This document shows, piece by piece, positions 8,486 to 17,390 of a stretch of DNA of 64,000 nucleotides. The stretch is from NCBI GenBank assembly GCA_041277045.1, contig JBGFSY010000002.1:186001-250000 (forward strand). The letters are read 5' to 3'. The notes under the pieces were generated by a model. The model saw only the letters and a list, made by a program, of their open reading frames with translations. It was not told where the DNA came from and did not search any database. Source of the stretch: Reddybacter sp041277045. GTDB lineage: Bacteria; Pseudomonadota; Gammaproteobacteria; Pseudomonadales; Porticoccaceae. The position numbers were made by a program, and so were the translations under genes. Each line of letters starts with the position of its first letter. Positions within the stretch are counted from its first letter, which is position 1.

Positions 8486-10750
8486 TTGGCTATGGTTGCT
8501 TTTTTGAAAGACGTTTTTGGAACTGGGGCGGAGGAATTTCTAAATCGATATAGCCTTGCTGGCCGTATTGGTGGTCTTGCTTTTGGTCCGATTATTGCAC
8601 TGGTGATGTTTCTAATATTCACCTCTTATGGAGCGTATAAAGACTATCAGCAGAATGTACAGATTGAACGTCTTGCTGAAATTTCTAAGCTGGTTGGAAA
8701 TACAATACATGAGATTCAAAAAGAGAGAGGCCTTAGTGCTGCTTTCATTGGTGCTGAGGGCTCCGAAGATACTGAAAAACTGTTAAAGACTCAGTGGGCT
8801 CTAACCGATCAGTCTTCTCAAAATTTAAGTAAAGCCCTAAGCGGTGATTTGGATACTTATGGGGAGACATTTGTTACGACCGTCGATACAGCTAATGAAG
8901 CTATAGGAAAATTTCAAGAAGTTCGAGATTTTGTTGTAAATATTGATTTCCGCACATTTAAACGAGAAGTTGAAAGGCGGAAAGCATTGCTTTATGTAGA
9001 GAGGGCTGTTTTGACTCCATTAGTCCCTTTAGCTGATGACGCTGGCGTTCGTTTCGCGAAGATAGAGGGTGATTTAGCCGCCCTAGTGGATCAGATGCTA
9101 GGGCTTGCATCCAGTGCAGAAATGAGCGCGAAACTTTCGTCTTTATCAACATTACTAAAAGTAAAAGAGATGGGTGCTAATGAACGAGCCCTCATCGTTA
9201 CCGCTTTTAGTGATGGTCTTTTTACGCCTGAATCCTATTCTGAGTTTCTCCGCTTAATGGGCGCTCAAGATACCTTTTTAACCGTGTTTCAAAGTAGTGC
9301 AACTGCTTCTAATAGGGATGCTTATGATAATACAGTTGCAGGAGATACAATTGTAGATGCTGAAGATGTTCGTGTTTTTATAACGGATATGGAAGGTGGT
9401 GACATGACCGGTTCAGGTTATACCGGGCTTGAGTGGTATGACATGTCAACGCGTAAAATTAATTTAATTAAATCAGTTGAAGATATTGTTACTGCAGATA
9501 TTGTGGCAGATGCAAGTGAGAAAGCATCAGCTGCATTTACTATGGTATTAATATTCAGCATCGTTGCTGTCGTCGTCGCTCTCCTTGCATTTTTTGTGTT
9601 CATCGTCTCCAGAAGTATTTCAAAGCCACTTGCACTGATGAATGAGGCTATGTTGAGCTTGGCTGATGGTGATATGACTGTTGTTGTTCCGTGCCTGGGT
9701 TACGGTTCTGAAGTGGGCCAAATGGCAAGTGCCGTTGATAATTTTAAACAAGGACGTATTGAACGACTTCGTCTCGAAGAAGAAGCGAAAGAGGCTGAGA
9801 AAGTTACACGCCAGCGTGAAGAAGAGCAGAGAGTAGAATCGGAAAAGGCAAAGCAGGCAGAGCAGGACAGAGAGCTTGAAGCTGGTCGTCGACGCGAGGC
9901 GAGAGCCAAAAAATTGGAGTCAAGGATTTCCGAATTTGATCAAAGTATTTTGCAGAAAATGAGTTCTTTTAATACGGCAATTACTGAGATGGAACAAGCT
10001 TCTGTTACTTTGTCTGATACAGCCCAACAAACGGAAACACAAAGTGTTGCTGCAGCGGCGGGAGCGTCTGAAGCTTCACAAAATGTACAGACGGTGGCTG
10101 CTGCGAGTGAGGAAATGGCCTCTACAGTTGCAGGTATTAACGAGCAAATGAACCATTCTTCTCAGATTACTGGACAAGCGATGGACACTATTGATTCGAC
10201 TGCCCAAATTGCAATTGAACTGCAAAGCTCATCTCAGAATATTGGTAATGTTATTGATTTGATCAACGAGATTGCTGAGCAGACAAACCTTCTTGCTTTG
10301 AACGCTACTATCGAGGCCGCACGGGCCGGCGATGCGGGTAAAGGGTTCGCCGTTGTAGCCTCCGAAGTTAAAGAGTTGTCCAATCAGACTTCATCCGCAA
10401 CTAATGATATTTCTGAGCACATAAAGCGCCTGCAAGAAATTAGTGCAAATGTCGTGACTTCTGTAGAAAAGACTCGAGAGGCTTTAAAAGAAAACTCCGA
10501 AGTTGCACTTAATGTCACTGGCGCCGTTGAACAGCAGGCCTTAGCTACTCAGGAGATCTCGCAAAATATTCAACAAGTTGCCTCCGGAACAGCTGATGCC
10601 AGTAGTCAAATCACCCAGGTGCAAGGTGGAGCGGCAACTGTGCTTCGCTCATCCGAGCAGGTGCAGGTTTCATCTGCCAGTTTGGCTGGGGATAGTCAGG
10701 AGTTAAAGTCGACAATCGAAGGTTTCCTTTCAGATATTAGAGAAATCTAA
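8486..10750 (+). CDS. Methyl-accepting chemotaxis protein with NIT sensor domain
   Basis: This 754-residue inner-membrane chemoreceptor feeds the CheA/CheW array. Transmembrane helix 1 (about 29-48) is followed by a periplasmic all-helical NIT domain (about 60-330), recognised from HEIQKERGLSAAFIG; NIT domains are associated with nitrate/nitrite sensing in some proteins. Transmembrane helix 2 (about 352-374) leads into a HAMP domain, a charged coiled coil (about 425-480) and the signalling hairpin with the conserved tip EIAEQTNLLALNATIEAARA. No CheR-tethering pentapeptide ends the protein. TTG 8486 has TGGAG five bases upstream; ATG 8492 is the alternative. The gene ends the cluster and is followed by a hairpin terminator. 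Confidence 0.92.
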   Translation: MAMVAFLKDVFGTGAEEFLNRYSLAGRIGGLAFGPIIALVMFLIFTSYGAYKDYQQNVQIERLAEISKLVGNTIHEIQKERGLSAAFIGAEGSEDTEKLLKTQWALTDQSSQNLSKALSGDLDTYGETFVTTVDTANEAIGKFQEVRDFVVNIDFRTFKREVERRKALLYVERAVLTPLVPLADDAGVRFAKIEGDLAALVDQMLGLASSAEMSAKLSSLSTLLKVKEMGANERALIVTAFSDGLFTPESYSEFLRLMGAQDTFLTVFQSSATASNRDAYDNTVAGDTIVDAEDVRVFITDMEGGDMTGSGYTGLEWYDMSTRKINLIKSVEDIVTADIVADASEKASAAFTMVLIFSIVAVVVALLAFFVFIVSRSISKPLALMNEAMLSLADGDMTVVVPCLGYGSEVGQMASAVDNFKQGRIERLRLEEEAKEAEKVTRQREEEQRVESEKAKQAEQDRELEAGRRREARAKKLESRISEFDQSILQKMSSFNTAITEMEQASVTLSDTAQQTETQSVAAAAGASEASQNVQTVAAASEEMASTVAGINEQMNHSSQITGQAMDTIDSTAQIAIELQSSSQNIGNVIDLINEIAEQTNLLALNATIEAARAGDAGKGFAVVASEVKELSNQTSSATNDISEHIKRLQEISANVVTSVEKTREALKENSEVALNVTGAVEQQALATQEISQNIQQVASGTADASSQITQVQGGAATVLRSSEQVQVSSASLAGDSQELKSTIEGFLSDIREI

Positions 10751-10759
10751 TGGTCGATT

Positions 10760-10793
10760 GCGCCCTGCTTATAAAGGGGGCGCTGTATTTTTG
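10760..10793 (+). terminator. Intrinsic terminator after the chemoreceptor gene
   Basis: GCGCCC at 10760-10765 pairs with GGGCGC at 10778-10783 around a 12-base loop, and the 3' arm is followed by TGTATTTTT. It lies 10 bp after the receptor stop and probably ends the chemosensory transcript. Confidence 0.6.
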
Positions 10794-11006
10794 CAGAACA
10801 CTCAGTTTAAAACCCCATTCCACTTTAAACACTCTTTGTCTAGATCCAAAATATTTCACTCCTTTCAGCCTACCATCCAGTTTTTTATTCGCTCCCCCTG
10901 CTTACTGCAACGCCTCCATTACTTTATTGGCCTATAATATTGATTTCAGTGTAAACGTTTTGTTTTATAGAAATATGTAATGGTTTTTTTTTAAAAGGGT
11001 TTCGCT

Positions 11007-11234
11007 TTGACTGGCAAGATCAAACAGAATTCAAATAATAAACAGCCTGAAGCCTACGGTTTCTGGAAAACGGTACTTATTGTGCTTTGCGGTCATTTGG
11101 GTGTTAGGACTACAGAACAGCGAAAAACTGATTTTGAGAGGGCAAATGGCGTACATGTTTTCGCCGTTGCAGTCATGTATTTTTTGCTGGTAATTATCGC
11201 ATTGATTGTGCTGGTTAATTATATTGCTGGCTGA
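11007..11234 (+). CDS. DUF2970 small membrane protein
   Basis: This 75-residue protein has the layout of the DUF2970 family: a polar N-terminus, an amphipathic segment FWKTVLIVLCGHLGVRTTEQ, a charged stretch (RKTDFERAN), and one C-terminal transmembrane helix (about 49-72). Members are short proteobacterial inner-membrane proteins of unknown function. The start is TTG 11007, supported by AAAAGGG nearby and by the family pattern; no ATG exists in a suitable place. The 256 bp between the receptor gene and this start hold only the terminator and AT-rich sequence. Confidence 0.7.
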   Translation: MTGKIKQNSNNKQPEAYGFWKTVLIVLCGHLGVRTTEQRKTDFERANGVHVFAVAVMYFLLVIIALIVLVNYIAG

Positions 11235-11281
11235 TGGTTTTCTGAATAAATAAAGCGTAACAAACTTTATATTTAATCTTT

Positions 11282-11998
11282 CTATGCAGTTTCAAAAATA
11301 CTAGAGACTTCCCTCTGCTGCAACTCTCTACTTTGTCCGGGTAATAGTGTGGGGTCTAAAGCCAGCTTGCCGATAGACAGGCGGTGTAGCTGTAATACCT
11401 TGTTTTGAAAGCGGCCAAACATTCTTTTGATCTGGTGGTAGCGGCCCTCGGTTAAACTCACTTCGCCAACGTGACTACTGATAATTTTCAGTTGCGCCGG
11501 CTGCGTAGTGATGCCCTCATAATCAAAATACATACCCTTGGCAAAGGCGCAAATATAGCGTTCATCAAGGGGGTTTTCTAATTCAACGCGATAGCGCTTG
11601 ACGATTTTATTGGCGGGTGAGGATAGTCGGCGGGACCAGCGACCATCGTTGGTGAGCAGGATTAAGCCGGATGAATTAAAGTCTAAGCGCCCAGCAATGT
11701 GTAGGTTGTCGCGTTCATTTTTATCGAGTAAATCGACCACGGTTTTATGTTTAAGGTCTTTGGTGGCGCTGACGACACCCCTGGGCTTGTGCATCATCAT
11801 GTAGCGGGGCCTGTTGTTTTGTATGACTTGCTGGTCGAAGATGACATGGCTGAATTGATGAATGCTTTGCTGAACATCACAGGCCACACTGCCGTCTACC
11901 AGAATACGGCCCTGGGCGAGTATTGGCCGAATCGCCTGGCGCTTAATACCGAGCTGTTGGCTCATAAAGCGATCAAGGCGTGTGCGTGTGGACTGCAT
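11282..11998 (-). CDS. rsuA: 16S rRNA pseudouridine(516) synthase RsuA
   Basis: RsuA converts U516 of 16S rRNA to pseudouridine during small-subunit assembly. The 238-residue protein has an N-terminal S4-like RNA-binding domain (about 1-50) and a pseudouridine synthase domain with catalytic D106 in AGRLDFNSSGLILLTNDG. The RsuA-type motif EGRYHQIKRMFGR and the closing LHRLSIGKLALD match E. coli RsuA closely and separate it from RluB/E/F. Length equals the family norm (about 231). It lies 33 bp downstream of the crotonase gene on the same strand and may be read with it. Confidence 0.9.
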   Translation of the reverse strand: MQSTRTRLDRFMSQQLGIKRQAIRPILAQGRILVDGSVACDVQQSIHQFSHVIFDQQVIQNNRPRYMMMHKPRGVVSATKDLKHKTVVDLLDKNERDNLHIAGRLDFNSSGLILLTNDGRWSRRLSSPANKIVKRYRVELENPLDERYICAFAKGMYFDYEGITTQPAQLKIISSHVGEVSLTEGRYHQIKRMFGRFQNKVLQLHRLSIGKLALDPTLLPGQSRELQQREVSSIFETA

Positions 11999-12031
11999 GA
12001 CTACTTTATTATCCGTTGTGAGGGCTGGTTT

Positions 12032-12847
12032 TTAATTCTCAAAAAGGGGCATTTTACCCGCTTTCTGTGCTTTTAAGACGATTTGAATATCATCGGAAAT
12101 TAACATGCCTGCGTTCCAGGTGGCGACGTAATCGAGACCGTCGGCGATACTGTGCTCGCGGGAGTAGAGTATGACCTGTTTACTACCGCGCACGCAGAGG
12201 GGCGACTTGCTGGCGATTGATGCAGCAATCGCGAAAACCTTTGTCATCATTGTCCCTTTATCGTCGAAAGATTCATTTGCCAGGCCAAGCTTAGTGGCTT
12301 CGACACCGTTAAAGTCACGCCCGGTATAGACCAGTTCACGCATTATGCCGTCACCTATTAAACGGGGCAGACGCTGCAGAGTGCCGACATCGGCGACCAG
12401 GCCAACATCGATTTCTTTAATAGAAAATACTGCGTCTTCAGTGCAATAGCGCATATCACAGGCGCTAATTAAATCGACGCCACCACCAATACAGAGGCCG
12501 TGAATAGCCCCGAGTACCGGTTTTCGGCATTGCTCAATAGCTGTTAATTGTCTTTGTAGCCAGAGTATTTCCTCCCGCAGGGCCTCTCGCTTGCGACCTT
12601 GGCAGTTTATCGACTCATCAATAAGTTCATTGAGCATGGCTAGATCAATGCCTGAGCAAAAATGCTTGCCCTGGCCGCTGAGCACAACTACGCGAACTTC
12701 AGTAGTGCTGCTGGCCCAGGCCATTGCCTCCCCCAGTTCTTGCCACATTGGCCGATTGATGGCGTTGGCGCGCTCGGGACGATTGAGTTGCAGGTGGGCG
12801 ATGTTGTCTTTTAACTCAAGACTCAGGGTGGTGAACTTGGGCTGCAT
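12032..12847 (-). CDS. Crotonase-family dienoyl-CoA isomerase (ECH1-like)
   Basis: The protein resembles mammalian ECH1, the delta(3,5)-delta(2,4)-dienoyl-CoA isomerase that handles odd-position double bonds in unsaturated fatty-acid oxidation. The oxyanion-hole segments are GKHFCSGIDL and HGLCIGGGVDL. The three acidic residues typical of ECH1 are present: D125 (GGGVDLISACD), E145 and D153 (KEIDVGLVADVGTLQRLP). The last part, LYSREHSIADGLDYVATWN, also follows ECH1. Length 271 is typical. It lies downstream of an SDR gene on the same strand, but a hairpin terminator separates them. Assignment to this subfamily is stronger than a generic enoyl-CoA hydratase call. Confidence 0.85.
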   Translation of the reverse strand: MQPKFTTLSLELKDNIAHLQLNRPERANAINRPMWQELGEAMAWASSTTEVRVVVLSGQGKHFCSGIDLAMLNELIDESINCQGRKREALREEILWLQRQLTAIEQCRKPVLGAIHGLCIGGGVDLISACDMRYCTEDAVFSIKEIDVGLVADVGTLQRLPRLIGDGIMRELVYTGRDFNGVEATKLGLANESFDDKGTMMTKVFAIAASIASKSPLCVRGSKQVILYSREHSIADGLDYVATWNAGMLISDDIQIVLKAQKAGKMPLFEN

Positions 12848-12961
12848 CTTATCTTCCTTATTATTTATTTTGTAAAGTTGCGGGCTTAAGTGTTATTGAG
12901 TGTCGATGGCGAAGAGTGTGCCGGAGATGTTTGCGTGGCATTGTCGGGGTAGGAGGGAAAA

Positions 12962-12999
12962 GACCCTTGCCCGTTCTTTGTGAGCTGGCAAGGGTCGGC
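12962..12999 (-). terminator. Intrinsic terminator after the SDR gene
   Basis: Read on the minus strand, GACCCTTGCC (12996-12987 on the opposite arm) pairs perfectly with GGCAAGGGTC (12971-12962) around a 15-base loop and is followed by TTTT. It lies just after the SDR stop at 13012 and should separate that gene from the crotonase gene. Confidence 0.65.
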
Positions 13000-13011
13000 T
13001 TTTGTCGAGAG

Positions 13012-13932
13012 TTAATCGGGCAGTGTTGCTAGATTCGGCTCAACTTTTTGAAAGCCAGCCAGGGCAACAATGGGGTGCTCGGTGTTGCTGGAGAAGTCGG
13101 TGATCTTGCCCCAATTATCGACAATTTGCTCCAGGCTAATGCCGTGAGTCAGGGGCAGGGTGACACCTTCACTGCGCTCCCAGCGCACCTGTGAGTACCA
13201 GCCGCCACCGAGCTCAAACAGATTGCCATTGGCGGGGCAGTCTTCGTGGCACAGATAGCCGACCAGTGGGCTGACAAAGCCGGGGTTGAGGGCTTTGGTC
13301 ATTTTTTCTTCGAGAATGGTTTCGGTCATTCGTGAACCGGCGAAGGGTGCAATAGTGTTGCACTTGATATTGTACTTACCACCTTCCAGAGCCAGAGTTT
13401 GCGCCAGTCCGAATAAGCCGAGTTTGGCCATGGCGTAGTTAGCTTGACCGAAATTGCCGTAAACACCGGAGCTTGACGCGGTAAAAACCAGACGACCGTA
13501 CTGCTGTTCACGCAGGTGGGGCCAGGCGGCGTGGGTGACTTTGAAAGCACCTTTAACGTGGACGTTGTAGACCTGATCCCAGTCGTCCTCTGTCATTTTA
13601 TGAAAAGAGGTGTCACGTAAAATGCCGGCGTTGTTGATGAGAATATCGATCTTGCCGTAGGTGTCGAGAGCGGTCTGCACAATTTTGTCGCCGTCGGTTA
13701 CCGAATCGTAGTTGGCCACAGCTTCGCCACCGGCGGCTTTAATTTCCTCTACGACTTTATCGGCGGGGCTGTTGCTACCGCTGGTGCCTCGGCCCTGCAT
13801 ATCGCCGCCGAGATCGTTAATCACCACTTTGGCGCCACGGCTGGCTAGTAACAGGGCGTGGGCTCGACCCAGACCGCCGCCACTGCCGGTAACAATGGCG
13901 ACTCGGCCTTCATAATTTAGTGTATCGCTCAT
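13012..13932 (-). CDS. Short-chain dehydrogenase, HSD17B4-type 3-hydroxyacyl-CoA dehydrogenase-like
   Basis: This 306-residue Rossmann oxidoreductase resembles the N-terminal dehydrogenase unit of peroxisomal multifunctional enzyme 2 (HSD17B4). It has the NAD-binding TGSGGGLGRAHALLLASRGA, the acidic NDLGGD loop typical of that group, NNAGILRD, and the catalytic S-Y-K set in ASSSGVYGNFGQANYAMAK. The C-terminal 80 residues beyond the SDR core (GGGWYSQVRWERSEG onward) also occur in the HSD17B4 group. The likely role is oxidation of 3-hydroxyacyl-CoA in fatty-acid or sterol side-chain breakdown. The start is ATG 13932, preceded by AAGGAAAGAG; an open frame continues upstream to 14013 but lacks such support. 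Confidence 0.88.
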   Translation of the reverse strand: MSDTLNYEGRVAIVTGSGGGLGRAHALLLASRGAKVVINDLGGDMQGRGTSGSNSPADKVVEEIKAAGGEAVANYDSVTDGDKIVQTALDTYGKIDILINNAGILRDTSFHKMTEDDWDQVYNVHVKGAFKVTHAAWPHLREQQYGRLVFTASSSGVYGNFGQANYAMAKLGLFGLAQTLALEGGKYNIKCNTIAPFAGSRMTETILEEKMTKALNPGFVSPLVGYLCHEDCPANGNLFELGGGWYSQVRWERSEGVTLPLTHGISLEQIVDNWGKITDFSSNTEHPIVALAGFQKVEPNLATLPD

Positions 13933-14059
13933 GACTCTTTCCTTTTTGGTTTGACGCTGCTTAAAATGCTGCACTTGATTTTTGAATACGGAATGTGGGC
14001 ACTTAAATACCATAGATGCTGCTGTTTGTCAGTTCTTCGGTGTCAAACAAGGGGTTTCA

Positions 14060-14725
14060 ATGATGTCTTCAAAATATACTAGCCTAGACCAGCAACTTTA
14101 TGACTACATATTGGCGAGCTCTCTACGCGAGTCACCGGCTTTAGCCGAGCTGCGCGCCGAAACAGCGACTCTGCCCATGGCCGTGATGCAAATTGCCCCC
14201 GAGCAAGGGCAGTTTATGGCCCTGTTGGTCAAGTTGATGGGCGCGAGGCGAACCATCGAGGTGGGTGTTTATACCGGCTACAGTGCCCTGGCCGTTGCTG
14301 AGGCATTGCCGGATGATGGCCTGCTCATCGCCTGTGATATTAATGCCGAAACCACAGACATCGCCCAACGCTACTGGCAGCAGGCGGGAGTCGCCCATAA
14401 GATCGATCTGCATTTAGCTCCCGCCGTACAAACCCTGCAGGCTCTTCTCGATGAGGGGCCGGCGGGCAGTTTTGACTTTGCTTTTATCGATGCCGACAAA
14501 ACCGGCTATAGCGACTATTACGAGTTGTGCCTGGCTTTACTGCGCCCCGGTGGGCTGATTGTCGTCGACAATGTACTGTGGGACGGTGCCGTACTGGATG
14601 CATCAACAGATGACGAGGACACTCAGGCTATTCAGCGCTTTAATGCTCAAGTTTGTGTTGATCAGCGTGTCGACCTAAGCTTGCTGCCAATAGCTGATGG
14701 ATTGAGTCTGTTAAGAAAGTGTTGA
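14060..14725 (+). CDS. SAM-dependent O-methyltransferase (class I, CCoAOMT-like)
   Basis: This 221-residue enzyme belongs to the O-methyltransferase family 3 (caffeoyl-CoA/catechol type), which transfers methyl from SAM to hydroxyl groups with a divalent metal. The motifs are IEVGVYTGYSALAVAEALP (SAM site), FDFAFIDADKTGYSDYY with the metal-binding D-x-D/K pattern, and GGLIVVDNVLWDGAV. Length is typical (about 220). AAGGGG precedes ATG 14060; the frame is open further upstream to 13982 but without signals. It is divergent from the SDR gene, so 13933-14059 should hold both promoters. The natural substrate is unknown. Confidence 0.88.
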   Translation: MMSSKYTSLDQQLYDYILASSLRESPALAELRAETATLPMAVMQIAPEQGQFMALLVKLMGARRTIEVGVYTGYSALAVAEALPDDGLLIACDINAETTDIAQRYWQQAGVAHKIDLHLAPAVQTLQALLDEGPAGSFDFAFIDADKTGYSDYYELCLALLRPGGLIVVDNVLWDGAVLDASTDDEDTQAIQRFNAQVCVDQRVDLSLLPIADGLSLLRKC

Positions 14726-14767
14726 TCGATAAAACTAAAAATAGCGTTGTCGAGCTGATGAGCCAAT

Positions 14768-15874
14768 ATGCCTGAAGCGACTCAGCAGCGAAAAATCATC
14801 CACTGTGACTGCGATTGTTTTTATGCGGCGGTGGAGATGCGCGACGACCCCTCGCTGGCCACCCTGCCTATCGCCGTGGGTGGCAGCGCCGAACGGCGCG
14901 GCGTGGTTGCCACTTGTAACTATGCAGCGCGTGAATACGGCATACACTCTGCGATGGCGACAGCTCGCGCTATGCGTTTATGTCCCGGCTTAATTGTTGT
15001 GCCCCCCAATTTCACAAAATATCGGGAGATAGCTTTACAGATCCGCGAAATCTTTACTGATTTTACCGAGCTGGTTGAACCGCTGTCCCTTGATGAAGCT
15101 TTTCTCGACGTCAGTGCCAGCGAACTCTACCAGGGCAGTGCCACCTTAATGGCCGAGGCGATTCGTGCGCGTATAAAGAATGAAATTGGCATTGTTGTTT
15201 CTGCCGGTGTTGCCCCGAGTAAATTTTTGGCAAAAATAGCCAGTGACTGGCGCAAACCCGACGGCCTGTTTGTCATCACTCCGGCGCAGGTCGATGGCTT
15301 TGTGCTGGCACTGCCGGTGGGCAAGTTGTTCGGTGTCGGTAAAGTCACCGAAAAAAAATTGCATCAGCTGGCAATAAACACCTGTGGTGATTTGCGCCAG
15401 CTCAGTTTATTAAAATTAACCGAGCACTTCGGCGTGCTGGGCAAGCGTTTATTTGAATTGAGCCGGGGCATCGACAATCGGCCAGTGAGGGTCGATCGGC
15501 GCAGAAAGTCCCTCAGTGTTGAAACCACCTTTGTCGATGATTTGCCCGATGTCGCTGCCTGCATCGCGCGTTTATCGGATCTGTTGCAACAATTACAAAC
15601 GCGCTATCAAAATATTGATGATTCTTATCAGGTGAGTCGCCATTATTTAAAAATGCGTTTTAGTGATTTTACCAGCACGACTGTAGAGCGCGAATTGCCC
15701 GATGGCATTACACTCGAAGGCTACCAGGGCTTGTGTGAGCAGGCCTGGTGGCGGGGTGAGCAGGGGGTGCGTTTGCTTGGCATCGGCCTGCGTTTTATTG
15801 ATTCGACACACGACCAGGCGGGTCATCAGTACTCTCTGTCTTTTGAGGCTGACGCTGATGAACCCTCGTTGTAA
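14768..15874 (+). CDS. dinB: DNA polymerase IV (Y family)
   Basis: DinB is an error-prone translesion polymerase. The 368-residue protein shows the palm aspartate in HCDCDCFYAAVEMRDDP with the steric-gate phenylalanine, the finger region VVATCNYAAREYGI, and the catalytic pair in LSLDEAFLDVS. The helix-hairpin-helix thumb (VGKVTEKKLHQLAI) and little-finger domain (about 245-350) follow. The C-terminus lacks an obvious QL-F-type clamp motif (ends in SFEADADEPSL), although the family usually carries one there. Length matches E. coli Pol IV (351). It starts 42 bp after the methyltransferase. No LexA box was recognised. Confidence 0.95.
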   Translation: MPEATQQRKIIHCDCDCFYAAVEMRDDPSLATLPIAVGGSAERRGVVATCNYAAREYGIHSAMATARAMRLCPGLIVVPPNFTKYREIALQIREIFTDFTELVEPLSLDEAFLDVSASELYQGSATLMAEAIRARIKNEIGIVVSAGVAPSKFLAKIASDWRKPDGLFVITPAQVDGFVLALPVGKLFGVGKVTEKKLHQLAINTCGDLRQLSLLKLTEHFGVLGKRLFELSRGIDNRPVRVDRRRKSLSVETTFVDDLPDVAACIARLSDLLQQLQTRYQNIDDSYQVSRHYLKMRFSDFTSTTVERELPDGITLEGYQGLCEQAWWRGEQGVRLLGIGLRFIDSTHDQAGHQYSLSFEADADEPSL

Positions 15875-15894
15875 TACAAAAGGAATAATCTTGT

Positions 15895-17232
15895 ATGGAA
15901 CAGCCTGAGTTAAAATCTCGCGTTATGAAAGATAACAGCGCCGCAACCATGACCGATATTAATCTCGATCGGGCCCTGTGTCGTATCGCCCACATCCACA
16001 AAGGTATTATTGAAGTGCTGCGCTATCCCAAGCGGGTGGTCAGTGTCACCTTCCCCATCGAAATGGATGACGGTTCGGTACAGATGTTTAAGGGGTGTCG
16101 GGTGGTACACAATCGCACCTTGGGGCCAGGCAAGGGCGGTATTCGTTTTCACCCCGATGTCGACCTCAATGAAGTCAGCGCACTGGCTGCCTTAATGACC
16201 TGGAAGTGCGCCTTAATTGAAGTACCCTTTGGTGGTGCAAAAGGTGCAGTTATCTGCGACCCCAAAAAATTATCCAGCCACGAACTACGTCGTATTACCC
16301 GGCGCTTTATCAGTGAGCTGGGTGAAAATATTGGCCCTTACATTGATATCCCCTCGCCCGATTTATACACCAATGAACAAACGATGAGCTGGGTCTTTGA
16401 TACCTACGATGTGATGCACAGCGGCACCAATAATCGCGCTGTAGTCACCGGCAAGCCGGTCTCCCTCGGTGGCTCTGTGGGACGGCGTGAAGCCACTGGC
16501 CGCGGCGTGTGTTATGCCGCGCGCCATTTTATTGCCAAGCACATGGTGCTAGGGCTGAGTAGTCTCAATGGCGCTACTGTGGTGATTCAAGGCTTCGGCA
16601 ATGTCGGTGCTGTTGTCGCCGAGCAAATGCACTGTATGGGCGCCAAAATTATTGCCTTGAGTGACTCACAGGGCGGCATTATCGACAGGGAGGGTTTGGA
16701 CTTGGCAGAGGTCGCAGCCTATAAACGTGAGCACGGTTCTCTTATCGGCTTGCCCGGCACCATGAGTACCACCAACGATGCGTTGCTGGAAGTTGACTGC
16801 GATGTGCTGGTGCCCGCGGCTCTCAGTCATCAAATCTGTATCCACAATGCCGAGCGCATTAAAGCGAAACTGGTGGTTGAAGCGGCCAACGGGCCAATTA
16901 CCCCCGAGGGGGATCGCATACTTGCGGGCAAGGGTATTCAAGTGCTACCTGACATTCTCGCCAATGCCGGCGGGGTAACTGTCAGCTATTTTGAATGGGT
17001 GCAAAATCTCGAAAATCAGCAGTGGGAACTGGATGAAGTCAATGAAAAACTACTGAAAAAAATGAATAAGGCCGTTGATGTCAGCGTTGAGCGTTTGAAG
17101 TCACTGACTGCCGAAGAAAGCGCACTGCCGGAAGACGGCCATGCCTACCCGCTGGACTTGCGCACGGCAGCATTAGTTATCGCCCTTGATAAACTGGTTG
17201 CGGTGACTGCCCAGCGGGGGATTTGGCCTTAA
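15895..17232 (+). CDS. Glu/Leu/Phe/Val-type dehydrogenase, probably glutamate dehydrogenase
   Basis: This 445-residue enzyme is of the family that oxidatively deaminates amino acids with NAD(P). It has the substrate-binding LGPGKGGIRFHPDVD, the catalytic lysine region MTWKCALIEVPFGGAKGAV, PDLYTNEQTMSWVFDTY, and the cofactor motif VIQGFGNVGAVVAEQM in the Rossmann domain. Overall length and the KGG-IRFHP context favour glutamate dehydrogenase over leucine or phenylalanine dehydrogenases, which are about 350-370 residues. The start is ATG 15895 behind AAGGAA. It begins 20 bp after dinB; whether the two share a promoter cannot be told. A 150-bp gap with no gene follows. Confidence 0.88.
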   Translation: MEQPELKSRVMKDNSAATMTDINLDRALCRIAHIHKGIIEVLRYPKRVVSVTFPIEMDDGSVQMFKGCRVVHNRTLGPGKGGIRFHPDVDLNEVSALAALMTWKCALIEVPFGGAKGAVICDPKKLSSHELRRITRRFISELGENIGPYIDIPSPDLYTNEQTMSWVFDTYDVMHSGTNNRAVVTGKPVSLGGSVGRREATGRGVCYAARHFIAKHMVLGLSSLNGATVVIQGFGNVGAVVAEQMHCMGAKIIALSDSQGGIIDREGLDLAEVAAYKREHGSLIGLPGTMSTTNDALLEVDCDVLVPAALSHQICIHNAERIKAKLVVEAANGPITPEGDRILAGKGIQVLPDILANAGGVTVSYFEWVQNLENQQWELDEVNEKLLKKMNKAVDVSVERLKSLTAEESALPEDGHAYPLDLRTAALVIALDKLVAVTAQRGIWP

Positions 17233-17390
17233 ACTACTGGGTCGTGTTTTGTGTCTTTATCTCTCTGGATGGAAATAACACTGGTTTTTAGTGTGATACT
17301 GAAGTTTATGGGGTGGGGCTAATGGATGCCTGTTAAATAGTTTAGAAAGCGTTTTACCGATTAATCGGCTTAGAATTCAAGGGAGTGACA

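Noticed and set aside
10750..10980. 76-codon open frame after the chemoreceptor gene
   Set aside because: It starts at the receptor stop, runs through the terminator hairpin, has no ribosome-binding site and gives a Cys/Pro/Phe-rich sequence without family features.
13933..14013. In-frame N-terminal extension of the SDR gene
   Set aside because: The SDR fold and a good ribosome-binding site both point to ATG 13932; the extension would overlap the promoter of the divergent methyltransferase.
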